DNA from: Bog-159 sp050008575
GTDB taxonomy: Bacteria > Acidobacteriota > Terriglobia > Bryobacterales > Bryobacteraceae
DNA length: 64,000 bases
Reading direction: 5' to 3'
NCBI GenBank assembly: GCA_050008575.1
Contig: JBEKMJ010000023.1
Coordinates: forward strand, 1-64,000
Part shown: positions 34,127 through 44,299 of the stretch, piece by piece
How positions within the stretch are numbered: position 1 is the first letter of the stretch
How the letters are laid out: the number at the start of each line of letters is the position of its first letter
The notes under the pieces: generated by a model
The model's input: only the letters and a program-made list of their open reading frames with translations
Told to the model about the DNA's origin: nothing
The model's database searches: none
Translations under genes and position numbers: made by a program

Positions 34127-35722
34127 ATGCGACTCCTGATTCTGGCGCCGGTATTGGCCGCCGCTTTGCACGCGCAGATGCCCGATCCGGTCATCCGGAC
34201 CACCACACGCCTGGTGCAGGTGAACGTGATTGTGACCAAGAAAGGCGCGCCCGTACCGGGGCTGAAGAAAGAGGACTTTCAGGTCTTCGACAACGGCAAA
34301 CGGCAGGAAATCCGGCTGTTTTCCGAGGAGACGCGGGCGGTACTGCCCTCGGCGGCCGCGCCCTTGCCGCCGGGCACGTTCACCAATCAACTCGAACAGC
34401 GCTCGGGTACGCCGTCGGCAGTCACCGCAATTCTGCTGGATGGCGTGAATACGCGCTTTTCCGACCAGACTTATGCGCGCCAGCAGGTGGTGCACTTTCT
34501 GAAACAGATTCAACCGGAGGACCGCATTGCCGTCTACACACTGGATAGCCGCGGCCTGCGGGTGTTGCACGACTACACCACGGATTCCTCGGATCTGTTG
34601 GCAAAACTGGCAAAATATCAGGGAGACATAGCGCCGGATGTAACCGGATCGAGCGACTTGATCGATCCGCTGGGCGGGTGGCTGGGCGGCGGCGGCAACA
34701 GCTACGAAAAGGCGTTCTTTCTCAACAACCGGATTCTGCAGACCCTGCAGGCAATCGAGTACATCGCCGACAATCTGGCGCCCCTGCCCGGCCGCAAGAA
34801 CCTGATCTGGGTCTCGAGCGCATTTCCGTTGCAGGTGGGATTCCTGGGCGGTTCGGGACGCGGCGCCACCGTTACCCGAGGCAGCCGGAATAGCGCGAGC
34901 ATGGGTCCAAGCAATTTTCCGCGTCAGCAGCAGACCTGGAATGGCGAGGCAGACAAGACCATACGCGCTCTGAACAACGCGAACCTGGCGATCTATCCGG
35001 TGGATGCGCGCGGGTTGGTGGCATCCGCCTCGGCGCGCGTGGCGTCGCGCACCTACCGCAACCAGGCCACCATGGAAGAACTCGCGGCCCGCACAGGGGG
35101 GCGCGCGTTCACCAATACCAACGATATCGCCGGCGCGATACGGACCGCGGTGGAGGATTCTTCGGTCACCTATACGCTGGGCTTTTACCCGCAAAACGAC
35201 AAATTCAACAACTCGTTTCACGACCTGAAAGTGAAGCTGATAGACTTTCCGCACCTGGAACTTCGATACCGCAAAGGGTATGTGGACCAAAGCACTCCGC
35301 CGCAGGACGAAGGGCTGCGGCGGGCGGCGCTGCGAGACGCCGTTCTGAGTCCCATGGACGCCAACGGAATCGGACTGAGCGCGAAAGTGCTGGGGACCAG
35401 CGCGGGCTTCGACGTGACCCTGCGGGTGGACCCGAAATCGATCGTACTCGATCCACAAGGGGACCGATGGGCTGGAAAGCTGGACCTTCTGTTCGTGGAA
35501 AAGGACGCGCATGGCAACGAGACGTACGGCGTCGACGACACCATGTCGCTGGAACTGCGGAAGCAGAATTACGACCGCGTGCAGCAGGAGGGCCTGAACT
35601 ATCACCGGGTGCTCCCAGGGACGGGCAACGCCAGCGAGATCCGGGTGGTGGTGCGGGACGCATCGACCGGGGCATTGGGCAGCATTACGGCGCCGCTCAC
35701 CGCGATTCCATCGGGACGGTAG
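34127..35722 (+). CDS. Exported VWFA-domain protein of the acidobacterial type
   Basis: 531 residues with a signal peptide (MRLLILAPVLAAALHAQ). The region VIRTTTRLVQVNVIVTKKG, PVPGLKKEDFQVFDNGKRQEI is the characteristic N-terminus of acidobacterial VWFA-related proteins. The VWA fold follows: AILLDGVNTRF replaces the usual DxSxS metal site, so MIDAS metal binding is doubtful, then EDRIAVYTLDSRGLRVLHDYT and GRKNLIWVSSAFPL. The C-terminal half has VTYTLGFYPQND and a beta domain. Exact role unknown; adhesion or extracellular protein interaction is usual for VWA. The stop is 5 bases before hairpin element 7. Confidence 0.85.
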   Translation: MRLLILAPVLAAALHAQMPDPVIRTTTRLVQVNVIVTKKGAPVPGLKKEDFQVFDNGKRQEIRLFSEETRAVLPSAAAPLPPGTFTNQLEQRSGTPSAVTAILLDGVNTRFSDQTYARQQVVHFLKQIQPEDRIAVYTLDSRGLRVLHDYTTDSSDLLAKLAKYQGDIAPDVTGSSDLIDPLGGWLGGGGNSYEKAFFLNNRILQTLQAIEYIADNLAPLPGRKNLIWVSSAFPLQVGFLGGSGRGATVTRGSRNSASMGPSNFPRQQQTWNGEADKTIRALNNANLAIYPVDARGLVASASARVASRTYRNQATMEELAARTGGRAFTNTNDIAGAIRTAVEDSSVTYTLGFYPQNDKFNNSFHDLKVKLIDFPHLELRYRKGYVDQSTPPQDEGLRRAALRDAVLSPMDANGIGLSAKVLGTSAGFDVTLRVDPKSIVLDPQGDRWAGKLDLLFVEKDAHGNETYGVDDTMSLELRKQNYDRVQQEGLNYHRVLPGTGNASEIRVVVRDASTGALGSITAPLTAIPSGR

Positions 35723-35726
35723 TCAA

Positions 35727-35814
35727 GTGGGGCAGGCTCGCAGCCTGCGCGGGCCTCGCAGGCCCGCTCTTCGGCGAGCGAAGCTCGCTCGGGCGGCGCA
35801 TGGCGCCGCCCCAC
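35727..35814. repeat. Intergenic hairpin element 7
   Basis: Fills the gap between two convergent genes: 4 bases after the VWFA stop and 2 bases before the stop of the FG-GAP gene. Hairpins are CAGGCTCGCAGCCTG, GCGGGCCTCGCAGGCCCGC, GCGAGCGAAGCTCGC and GGCGGCGCATGGCGCCGCC, each with a three-base loop; the outer ends are GTGGGGC and GCCCCAC. A bidirectional terminator role is plausible. Confidence 0.8.
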
Positions 35815-35816
35815 TG

Positions 35817-37973
35817 CTACTCATGAGAGGTGTTGATCAGCAGGGTCACATTGCCGGAATCCGAATTAGCCACTACGATATCCGGTTTGCCGTCGTTGTT
35901 GAGATCGGCTACCGCCACGGCCACCGGAATCGTTCCGGCCTGGTAATACGCCGCCGCGGTGAACACGCCTCCGCCGGTATTCAATAGAATCTCGGTCTGG
36001 CCACCCAGTCCCACGGCCACCAGATCCGGTTGGCCGTCTCCGTTGAAGTCGCCCGCGGCTAAGGAAACCAGATCGACCACGCCAACCGGGTAAGTGACTG
36101 CCGCCTGGAAAGTGCCGTCGCCGTTGCCCAGCAGCACCGCGATGCCCCCGCCCACAGCCACCGCGAGATCCGCGTTTCCATCCCCGTCGAAATCGGCAAC
36201 GGCCAGCCATGCGGGCTCACTGCCCGCCGCATACGCCACTTGCGGTGCGAATTTACCGTTCCCGTCGTTCAACAAGATAGAGACGGTATTGGATCCGAAA
36301 TTGGCCACCGCTAAGTCCGGCTTCCCATCGCCATTGAAGTCACTCACCGCCACGTTGCCGGGATAACTTCCGGTCGGATAAGTCACTGCCGGTCGAAAGG
36401 TTCCGTCTCCTTTTCCTAGCAGCACGGTGACGGTTCCCGTGGAGCCGCCGCTGGGCGCGACTACGTCCAGGTTCCCATCGCCATTGAAATCGGCCACCGC
36501 CAGCGACCCGCGGACGGCTCCGGCGGGGAAATTCCGGGCTGCCTCGAACGTGCCATCGCCGTTGCCGAGCAGAACGGAGACGCTCTTGGACTCGGTATTG
36601 GACACCACCATGTCGAGCTTGCCATCGCCATTGAAATCCCCCACCCCCACTCCGGACGGACCGTAACCGGTCGAGTAAGCCACCGGAGGACCGAAGCTGC
36701 CGCCGCCCGTGCCGAGCATGACCGAAAGATAATTCGTGCCGGTATTGATCACCGCCAGATCGACGGCGCCAGTTCCCTTGAAGTCTCCGGCGGCGACCGA
36801 GCCGGGAGAGGAGCCGGCATTGAAGTTCGTCAAGTGCTGGAATCCGCCTTTGCCGTTGCCTAACATGATGCCGACGGTCTGCCCCGGATAATGGGTATTG
36901 TCATAATTGAAGCCCACGTTGGTTACGGCCAGATCGGGATGATGGTCCCCGTTGAAGTCGCCCACCACCAGATCGCCCTCGCTTCCGGCCGCCTCGTTCA
37001 AGGCGGACTTAAATGTGCCGTCGCCGTTGCCAAACAGGATGGCGACCACGTCGCCACAGCCCACCGCCAGATCCGGAATGCCATCGCCATTGAAATCGGC
37101 CACGGCAATGACACCTACGCCGCCTGCCTCGATATACTCGGCGGACTGGCTAAACGTACCATCCCCATTGCCGAGCAGGATGGCCACCGACTCATTGGCA
37201 TACGCCACGGCCAGATCCAGGATGCCATCGCCGTTGAAGTCCCCGGTAGCGACGAAACCCGGTCCAAACAGCGAGCCGAAGTTCACTGCCGATTGAAAGG
37301 TGCCGTCGCCGTTACCCAGCAGAGTGGACAGGTCTCCCGATCCATTATTCGACGTGACGAGGTCTATCTTGCCATCGCCGTTGAAATCTCCAGCCACCAG
37401 GGAACCCGGGCTCTCTCCCACGGTGTAAGTGACTTGCGTATGGAAGGTGCCATTACCGTAGCCGATCAAGATGGACACGGTATTGCTAACGCCGATGCCG
37501 CCATAGTTGGCGGTGGCGATATCCGGAATGCCATCTCCATTGAAGTCGGCGATGGCGGCCGAGGTAGGGTTATTTCCGGCCAGATAGTACAGCGGCTTCC
37601 CGAAGGTGCCATCGCCGTGGCCCAGGAATACCACTACGTCGCCGGAAAGGGCCAGTAGATCCAGCTTGCCATCCCCATTGAAATCCCCCACCGCGAGGTA
37701 GTTAGGCGTAACGCCGGTGTAGGTGGCAAACAATTGAAAACTGCCGTCGCCGGCGCCCAGCAGGATGGCGATACTGCCGTCGCAAGCGACTGCCAAGTCC
37801 GGCTTTCCGTCCCCGTTAAAGTCGCCCGCCGTGATAGCGCCCGGGGATTGGCAAGCCTGGTAAGCCTCCGGCGAGCGGAAAGATACGGGAGGAGTCGCGG
37901 CGTGAGCCGCCGGCGAAAACAGCGCAAATGTAAAGAGCAGCCGCGGTGCGCGGTGGTATCGAGTATGCGGCAT
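35817..37973 (-). CDS. Secreted FG-GAP/VCBS repeat protein A
   Basis: 718 residues from the ATG at 37973; a GTG at 37979 is the longer alternative. GAGGGAGG lies 8 bases upstream. A signal peptide ends near PAAHAA. Fourteen FG-GAP units of the form DFNGDGxPDLAV spaced by about 48 residues, each followed by LLGNGDGTF, run through the whole protein; the Asp residues form calcium sites of beta-propeller blades. The length would suit two seven-bladed propellers. It overlaps, or starts 2 bases after, the stop of protein B, so the pair is translated together. No membrane anchor or sorting signal is seen at the C-terminus (LLINTSHE). Confidence 0.9.
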   Translation of the reverse strand: MPHTRYHRAPRLLFTFALFSPAAHAATPPVSFRSPEAYQACQSPGAITAGDFNGDGKPDLAVACDGSIAILLGAGDGSFQLFATYTGVTPNYLAVGDFNGDGKLDLLALSGDVVVFLGHGDGTFGKPLYYLAGNNPTSAAIADFNGDGIPDIATANYGGIGVSNTVSILIGYGNGTFHTQVTYTVGESPGSLVAGDFNGDGKIDLVTSNNGSGDLSTLLGNGDGTFQSAVNFGSLFGPGFVATGDFNGDGILDLAVAYANESVAILLGNGDGTFSQSAEYIEAGGVGVIAVADFNGDGIPDLAVGCGDVVAILFGNGDGTFKSALNEAAGSEGDLVVGDFNGDHHPDLAVTNVGFNYDNTHYPGQTVGIMLGNGKGGFQHLTNFNAGSSPGSVAAGDFKGTGAVDLAVINTGTNYLSVMLGTGGGSFGPPVAYSTGYGPSGVGVGDFNGDGKLDMVVSNTESKSVSVLLGNGDGTFEAARNFPAGAVRGSLAVADFNGDGNLDVVAPSGGSTGTVTVLLGKGDGTFRPAVTYPTGSYPGNVAVSDFNGDGKPDLAVANFGSNTVSILLNDGNGKFAPQVAYAAGSEPAWLAVADFDGDGNADLAVAVGGGIAVLLGNGDGTFQAAVTYPVGVVDLVSLAAGDFNGDGQPDLVAVGLGGQTEILLNTGGGVFTAAAYYQAGTIPVAVAVADLNNDGKPDIVVANSDSGNVTLLINTSHE

Positions 37974-37975
37974 GG

Positions 37976-40117
37976 TCACTTCCCTCCCTCGTTGCCGCTG
38001 GGCTTCGTGGTGTTGACCATCACGACGATGGAGCCGGTAACTACGTCCGCCGGTTCGCCGTTATTAAAAACTCCGGCGAGCACATTGTAAGTCCCTCCAG
38101 TCACATAATTGGCCGCATTTTCAAGCGTGCCGGTGCCTGTGCCGAGCAGAATCGAGACGGTGTCGGCCAGCAGGCTGTTGGCTGCCACATCCGGCTTGCC
38201 ATCGCCGTTAAAATCGTCCACCGTCATCCCGTAGCAGCTAACTGGGATACCATAGCCCGCGGACGGCCCAAAGGTCCCGTCGCCATTACCCAGCGCTATA
38301 TAAACGGCCCCAGAGCCGTTGCCGCAATACGCCAGATCCAGCTTGCCATCTCCGTTGAAGTCCGCTGCCGCCAGAGCCGCCGGGCGCTGCGCCGCAAGGC
38401 TGTAGCTGATGGGCGCCTGGAAAGTGCCATCGCCGTTGCCTAACAATATGAAGGCGGTTCCCCCAAGGGAGTCCAATACCGCCAAATCCGGCTTTCCATC
38501 GCCGTTGAAATCTCCCGCGGTGAGAGTAGTGATCGTACCTCCCGCCGGCGACGAGACCGGCGGCTCTAAGTCCCCTCGGCCGTTACCCAGCAAGACCGAG
38601 ACCATGTTACCGCCAGTGGCGATGGCGACGTCCATTTTGCCATCGCCGTTGAAATCGGCAATCACGGGGCCGCCCGGCGACGAACCTCCGGTGAACGTCA
38701 TGGGCGGCGTAAAGGTGCCGTCGCCGTTGCCCAGCATGACCGAGACGGTGCCCGAACCGCCCGAGCCGCTGTCGGTGAAAACAAGGTCGGGAATTCGATC
38801 GCCATTCAGATCGCCCACGGTGAAGCCGTTCAAGGAGACGTCGGCCGCGACAACTGGCGGCTGGAAAGTGCCATTGCCGTTGCCAAACAGGATGGTGATG
38901 CCTTGCGAGATATATGCGATGTCCAGTTTTCCATCCCGGTTGAAATCGGCCTTGACCATATTAGATCCGCCCGCCCCCGCCAATCCAGTAGGCTCTTGTT
39001 CAAAGACACCATGGCCATTGCCCGGCATGATCGCGACTACATAGCCGACACCCAGGGCCAAATCCAGGTTGCCGTCGCCGTTGAAATCGGCCGCTCCTAT
39101 GGACCCCGGAGATGCAGACACGTTGTAGTTTACGGCTGGAGCGAAGCCCTTACCGCCATCGCCCAGCAGCACGGAAACCGTGTTGGTGCCCACGGCGGCG
39201 ATGTCCAAATTGCCGTCGCCATTGAAGTCGGCGACCGCCAGCGCAGCGGTCCCCGAGACGGGTTCGTATAATGGGGGCCCAAAGGTCCCATCGCCTCTGC
39301 CGAACAGAATCGCTACGCTACTGCCGCTCCCTACCGCCAGATCCAGGTGTCCGTCGTGATTGAAATCCCCGGTAGCCAGATACCCACTTCCTCCCGTGTA
39401 GGAAACTGGCGGCTGGAAAGTACCATTCCCGTTGCCCAACAAAACAGTCACGCCGAGCACCGTGCTTATGGCCAGATCCAGCTTGCCGTCTCCGTTGAAG
39501 TCGCCGGCCGTGATGTTGCCATAGGCTTGGGGAACGGAGTACACTACCGCGGGCTGGAAGGTTCCATCGCCATTGCCCAGCAGCACCGCGATATTCCCCA
39601 AGAAAAAGGTCACCGCAATATCCAGGTTGCCGTCTCCGTTGAAGTCGCCCAGGGCGACGCCGGCAGGGCCACCCGGCACCGCGTAAGTGAATTTCTGGTC
39701 GAAGATGCCGTCGCCGCGGTTGATCAGCACGGTGACGTTCTTGGAATCCCCGTTCGCCACCGCCAAATCGGGCTTTCCATCGCCGTTAAAATCTCCCGCG
39801 GCGATGGACTGATTGGACTGCTCGAAGAATACGTCCGCCGCGTAGACGTGGGCAGGCTGGAATCCTCCCTTACCGTTATTCAGCAGCATCACGACGTTGT
39901 CCGGACACAAGGAACAGTTCACGGCCAGGGTGGCTATGTCCGGCAGGCCGTCGCCATTGAAGTCCGCGACAACCAGGGATTGGACGGCGATCGAGTCCGT
40001 CGAATAGGCCTTGAGAGAATTGAAGGTTGCCGGGGGCACGCCTCCCGGCGCCGCGGCCGCTGAAACCGCGCAGAGAATAAGAAGACCGGCCAACTTATTC
40101 CGATTGGTGTGAGACAT
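37976..40117 (-). CDS. Secreted FG-GAP/VCBS repeat protein B
   Basis: 713 residues. The start at 40117 is preceded by AGGAGG at 9 bases and gives a signal peptide (LAGLLILCAVSAAAAP). Thirteen clear FG-GAP units plus a damaged fourteenth (VFNNGEPADVV) make it a tandem paralogue of protein A. One unit has lost the central Gly-Asp (DLNGDRIPDLVF). The middle gene of a three-gene minus-strand operon: S53 peptidase, protein B, protein A, with a 49-base gap from the peptidase. Probably an exported calcium-stabilised propeller; ligand unknown. Confidence 0.9.
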   Translation of the reverse strand: MSHTNRNKLAGLLILCAVSAAAAPGGVPPATFNSLKAYSTDSIAVQSLVVADFNGDGLPDIATLAVNCSLCPDNVVMLLNNGKGGFQPAHVYAADVFFEQSNQSIAAGDFNGDGKPDLAVANGDSKNVTVLINRGDGIFDQKFTYAVPGGPAGVALGDFNGDGNLDIAVTFFLGNIAVLLGNGDGTFQPAVVYSVPQAYGNITAGDFNGDGKLDLAISTVLGVTVLLGNGNGTFQPPVSYTGGSGYLATGDFNHDGHLDLAVGSGSSVAILFGRGDGTFGPPLYEPVSGTAALAVADFNGDGNLDIAAVGTNTVSVLLGDGGKGFAPAVNYNVSASPGSIGAADFNGDGNLDLALGVGYVVAIMPGNGHGVFEQEPTGLAGAGGSNMVKADFNRDGKLDIAYISQGITILFGNGNGTFQPPVVAADVSLNGFTVGDLNGDRIPDLVFTDSGSGGSGTVSVMLGNGDGTFTPPMTFTGGSSPGGPVIADFNGDGKMDVAIATGGNMVSVLLGNGRGDLEPPVSSPAGGTITTLTAGDFNGDGKPDLAVLDSLGGTAFILLGNGDGTFQAPISYSLAAQRPAALAAADFNGDGKLDLAYCGNGSGAVYIALGNGDGTFGPSAGYGIPVSCYGMTVDDFNGDGKPDVAANSLLADTVSILLGTGTGTLENAANYVTGGTYNVLAGVFNNGEPADVVTGSIVVMVNTTKPSGNEGGK

Positions 40118-40166
40118 CGCGCTTAGCCTCCTCTGAATTCGACTGCATAGTCGGTTGTTAAGCATG

Positions 40167-41360
40167 CTAGTTGCCTACCAGTTTGGCAATCAAAAGGTCG
40201 GCGATCGGGGAGCCCAGACCGGTGACGTAATCGTATCCGGGGCCGGCGTTGCAAAGGGCGCCGCAGGTCCCATTGGAGCCGGCCGTAATGTCGTGATAAT
40301 CGCCTTCGGCGGCGGGATAGAGGATGGTTTGGGGCGTGCTTAAATTGGGCTTGCCGGCGGCCACGCGCATCGAATTAGCGCGGGCAAACAGGGCGGCCCA
40401 CTGCGGGGTTCCAACAGACGTGCCACCCCATTGGACCCAACCGGTGTAGCATTCCGAGCAGGAATAGCTGCTGAAGGCCGGGATGCCGGTAGCCGGGTCG
40501 CCATCGTAGGCTACGTCCGGGACGCCGCGTTGGCCGGTGGTTTGAACGCTTTCCTGGTAACTCGGCTCGGCTTCGTATTGGCTGACACCACCGCCCGACC
40601 CCGACCAAGCCGCCTCACTCCCCCATGTGGCATTTTTGTTCAGGTATAGCGAAGTACCACCGACGCATACGACATACGGCGAGGCTGCCGGATAATCGAC
40701 TCCGTGTCCGCTGTCGCCGTCCGCGGCTACGAATACGACGCCTGGAACTTCAAAGTGGGTGTCCCACGCGCCTTCGCTGGAGGTTTCGCCGGCGCCCCAA
40801 CTCATGGAAACCACGGTGGCGCCATTCTGCACCGCGGTATCCACCGCGGCCAGCAGATCGTCGGTGCTGTTGCTTTGCGCTTCGAGCAGCATAATGGTAG
40901 CCGCGGGCGCGATGGAGTGTGCCCATTGCGTGTCGATGGCGATTTCATTGGACCAGCCGGTGGTGTCGGCCGGCGGTTGCGTGCCATTTTCATAAAGCAG
41001 CTTGAAACACCCGTTGGCGGTGGTGCACGCCGGCAACCCGAACTGCGTGCTGAAGGCGCCCAGATCGGCTTCGGCGTTGGGATCGTCGTAAGCGTCGATG
41101 AGGGCGATTACCTGCCCGGCGCCTTTGTTTTTGACGTTGCGGAAGCTGTAAGCCTCCAGCATGCGGCCCGGGCTAAAACCGCTTGGCCCGGCCGATGGCG
41201 GCAGGATATGCCGAAGCGCCGGGTGCGCATATTCCTTTACCGGTTGCGGGGATTGGGCGGCCAATGGCAGCACGGAGACCGGCAGTCCTGCAAAAAGAGT
41301 CACCGCGATTGTGGCGCGCGCCGAGAGATCGGACACTGTTCTTCGATTGGTGCGGTACAT
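40167..41360 (-). CDS. Secreted serine-carboxyl (S53, sedolisin-type) peptidase
   Basis: About 397 residues. A signal peptide ends near LPLAAQ. S53 signatures: the Glu and Asp of the catalytic triad in SNEIAIDTQWAHSIAP (ExxxD), the oxyanion Asp region VVFVAADGDSGHGVDYPAA, and the nucleophile in WGGTSVGTPQWAAL, which keeps the GTS core but has V for the usual SGTSA-type residues after it. The calcium site near the C-terminus is DITAGSNGTCGALCNAGPGYDYVTGLGSP. Only about 50 residues precede the catalytic domain, so the long pro-domain of typical sedolisins is absent. First gene of the operon with the FG-GAP proteins. Confidence 0.85.
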   Translation of the reverse strand: MYRTNRRTVSDLSARATIAVTLFAGLPVSVLPLAAQSPQPVKEYAHPALRHILPPSAGPSGFSPGRMLEAYSFRNVKNKGAGQVIALIDAYDDPNAEADLGAFSTQFGLPACTTANGCFKLLYENGTQPPADTTGWSNEIAIDTQWAHSIAPAATIMLLEAQSNSTDDLLAAVDTAVQNGATVVSMSWGAGETSSEGAWDTHFEVPGVVFVAADGDSGHGVDYPAASPYVVCVGGTSLYLNKNATWGSEAAWSGSGGGVSQYEAEPSYQESVQTTGQRGVPDVAYDGDPATGIPAFSSYSCSECYTGWVQWGGTSVGTPQWAALFARANSMRVAAGKPNLSTPQTILYPAAEGDYHDITAGSNGTCGALCNAGPGYDYVTGLGSPIADLLIAKLVGN

Positions 41361-41433
41361 CACGCTTTCCCCCTTTTGGATTCGTCAGAGTACCCTATGG
41401 TAACCCGGCCATTGTGTAGATTTAGTCTGGAAA

Positions 41434-41450
41434 GTGTCACATTTGTGTCA
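41434..41450 (-). promoter_or_regulatory. Direct repeat upstream of the S53 operon
   Basis: Read on the minus strand, TGACAC occurs twice with 11-base spacing (TGACACAAATGTGACAC), one helical turn apart, about 75-90 bases ahead of the peptidase start. Such spacing suits a response regulator or other activator. The second copy reads GTGACA, 5 of 6 matches to a -35 box, but the -10 is unclear (TACACA), so this may instead be part of a promoter. Confidence 0.35.
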
Positions 41451-41472
41451 CGTTTTTTGAGGCGGCGCCAGG

Positions 41473-41514
41473 GCGGGTCCGGAGACCCGCCGCAGGCGTA
41501 GACGCCTGCCCCAC
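41473..41514. repeat. Intergenic hairpin element 8
   Basis: GCGGGTCCGGAGACCCGC and GCAGGCGTAGACGCCTGC, ending in CCCCAC. TAGAAT follows 6 bases later and could be the -10 of gnd. The second hairpin is identical to that in element 2b. Confidence 0.8.
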
Positions 41515-41550
41515 ATTGGGTAGAATAAACTTTCGCGCCAAGGAGCAATC

Positions 41551-43004
<1,454 letters not shown>

Positions 43005-43008
<4 letters not shown>

Positions 43009-44084
43009 GCGGTCTTCTCGTTCCACCATCGGGCACGCTCGACTTACTGTCGCTGGGCGCGCTGATCCATCGATTCGATCCGGGAATCATTCCATTCCGC
43101 AAGGCCACCGAGTGCCGGATCCATGTAAGCGGCGGCGAATTCAATTGCGCCGCGAACCTGTCGGACTGTTTCGGTATGGCCACCGGCATCGCCAGCGCCA
43201 TGGTCGATTATCCTGTCGGCGAGTTGATCGCCGAGCGCGTGAAGGCCATGGGGGTGAAGCCTTTCTACAAGCGCTTCAAGCACGACGGCGCCACCGGTCC
43301 CAATATGGCGGCGGTCTATAGCGACCGCGGATTCGGTGTCCGGCCGCCCGTGGTTTTTTACAACCGGGCGAACGAAGCGGCCGCGCTGCTGCAGCCGGGC
43401 GACTTCGACTGGAAGGCCATCTTCGGCGCGGGCGTACGCTGGTTCCACAGCGGCGGCATCTTCGCGGCGCTCTCGCAGACCACGCCCGAACTGATCGTCG
43501 AGGGCATGCGCGCGGCCAAAGCCGTGGGCGCGGTGGTTTCGTTCGATCTGAATTACCGGGCGAAGCTGTGGAATATATCGGGCGGGCACGCGCGCGCGGT
43601 AGCGGTGATTCGCCGCATTGTGGAGAACGTGGACGTGCTGGTGGGCAACGAGGAAGATCTGCAGATGGGGTTGGGCATTCCCGGCCCGGAGGTGGCCGCC
43701 AAGTCCAAGCTGGACCCCAGCGCGTTCTTCGGCATGATCGATCGCGTGGTTGCCCAACATCCGCAAATCAGGATCGTGGCCACCACGTTGCGCGAAGTGC
43801 ACTCGACCAACCGGCATAGTTGGGGCGCCGTCGCGTGGATAAACGGCCAGACTTATATGTCGCCGACGTGCCAACTGGATGTGCTCGACCGGGTGGGCGG
43901 CGGAGACGGATTCGCGGCCGGGTTCTTTTACGGGCTGATGACGGGCGAGCGGCCGGAGGAAGCCATCAAGCTGGGATGGGCGCACGGGGCGCTGCTGACG
44001 ACGTTTCCGGGCGACACCACCATGGCTACGCTCGATCAGGTGCGCGCGCTTGCCAGAGGCGGATCGGCGCGGATTCAGCGGTAG
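43005..44084 (+). CDS. PfkB-family sugar kinase (2-keto-3-deoxygluconate kinase-like)
   Basis: 359 residues. The PfkB active site is DRVGGGDGFAAGFFYGL (G-x-G-D, catalytic Asp in GGGD); the substrate region near the N-terminus is VSGGEFNCAANLSDCFG; FDLNYRAKLW is the conserved DxNxR strand seen in KDG and fructokinase-type members. It should phosphorylate a sugar acid or ketose using ATP. Coupling with gnd by a 4-base overlap supports a role in gluconate metabolism such as KDG phosphorylation, but fructokinase-type activity cannot be excluded. Cytoplasmic. Confidence 0.85.
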
Positions 44085-44112
44085 GGTGAGGCTAGTGGCC
44101 TTCGGCCTTTGG

Positions 44113-44281
44113 GTGGGGCAGGCTCGCAGCCTGCGGCGGCCTCGTAGGCCGCCCGCCGCGAAGTTCTGCGTTTGGTGGCATAGGCTTCAGCCTGTGTGGC
44201 ATAGGCTTCAGCCTGTGTCGGCGAGCAAAGCTCGCCTGTGCCGGCAGAGTGCCGGCACGGCACGCCGGGGGCGTGCGCCAC
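44113..44281. repeat. Intergenic hairpin element 9 (composite)
   Basis: The longest copy. The first 41 bases are the exact reverse complement of element 4. A 21-base unit containing ATAGGCTTCAGCCTGT then occurs twice in tandem. The distal part has GGCGAGCAAAGCTCGCC, GTGCCGGCAGAGTGCCGGCAC and GCACGCCGGGGGCGTGC, and is the near reverse complement of element 5. It ends in CCAC, 18 bases before an ADOP permease start. Confidence 0.8.
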
Positions 44282-44299
44282 GAGGGAGGTGAACTTGAT

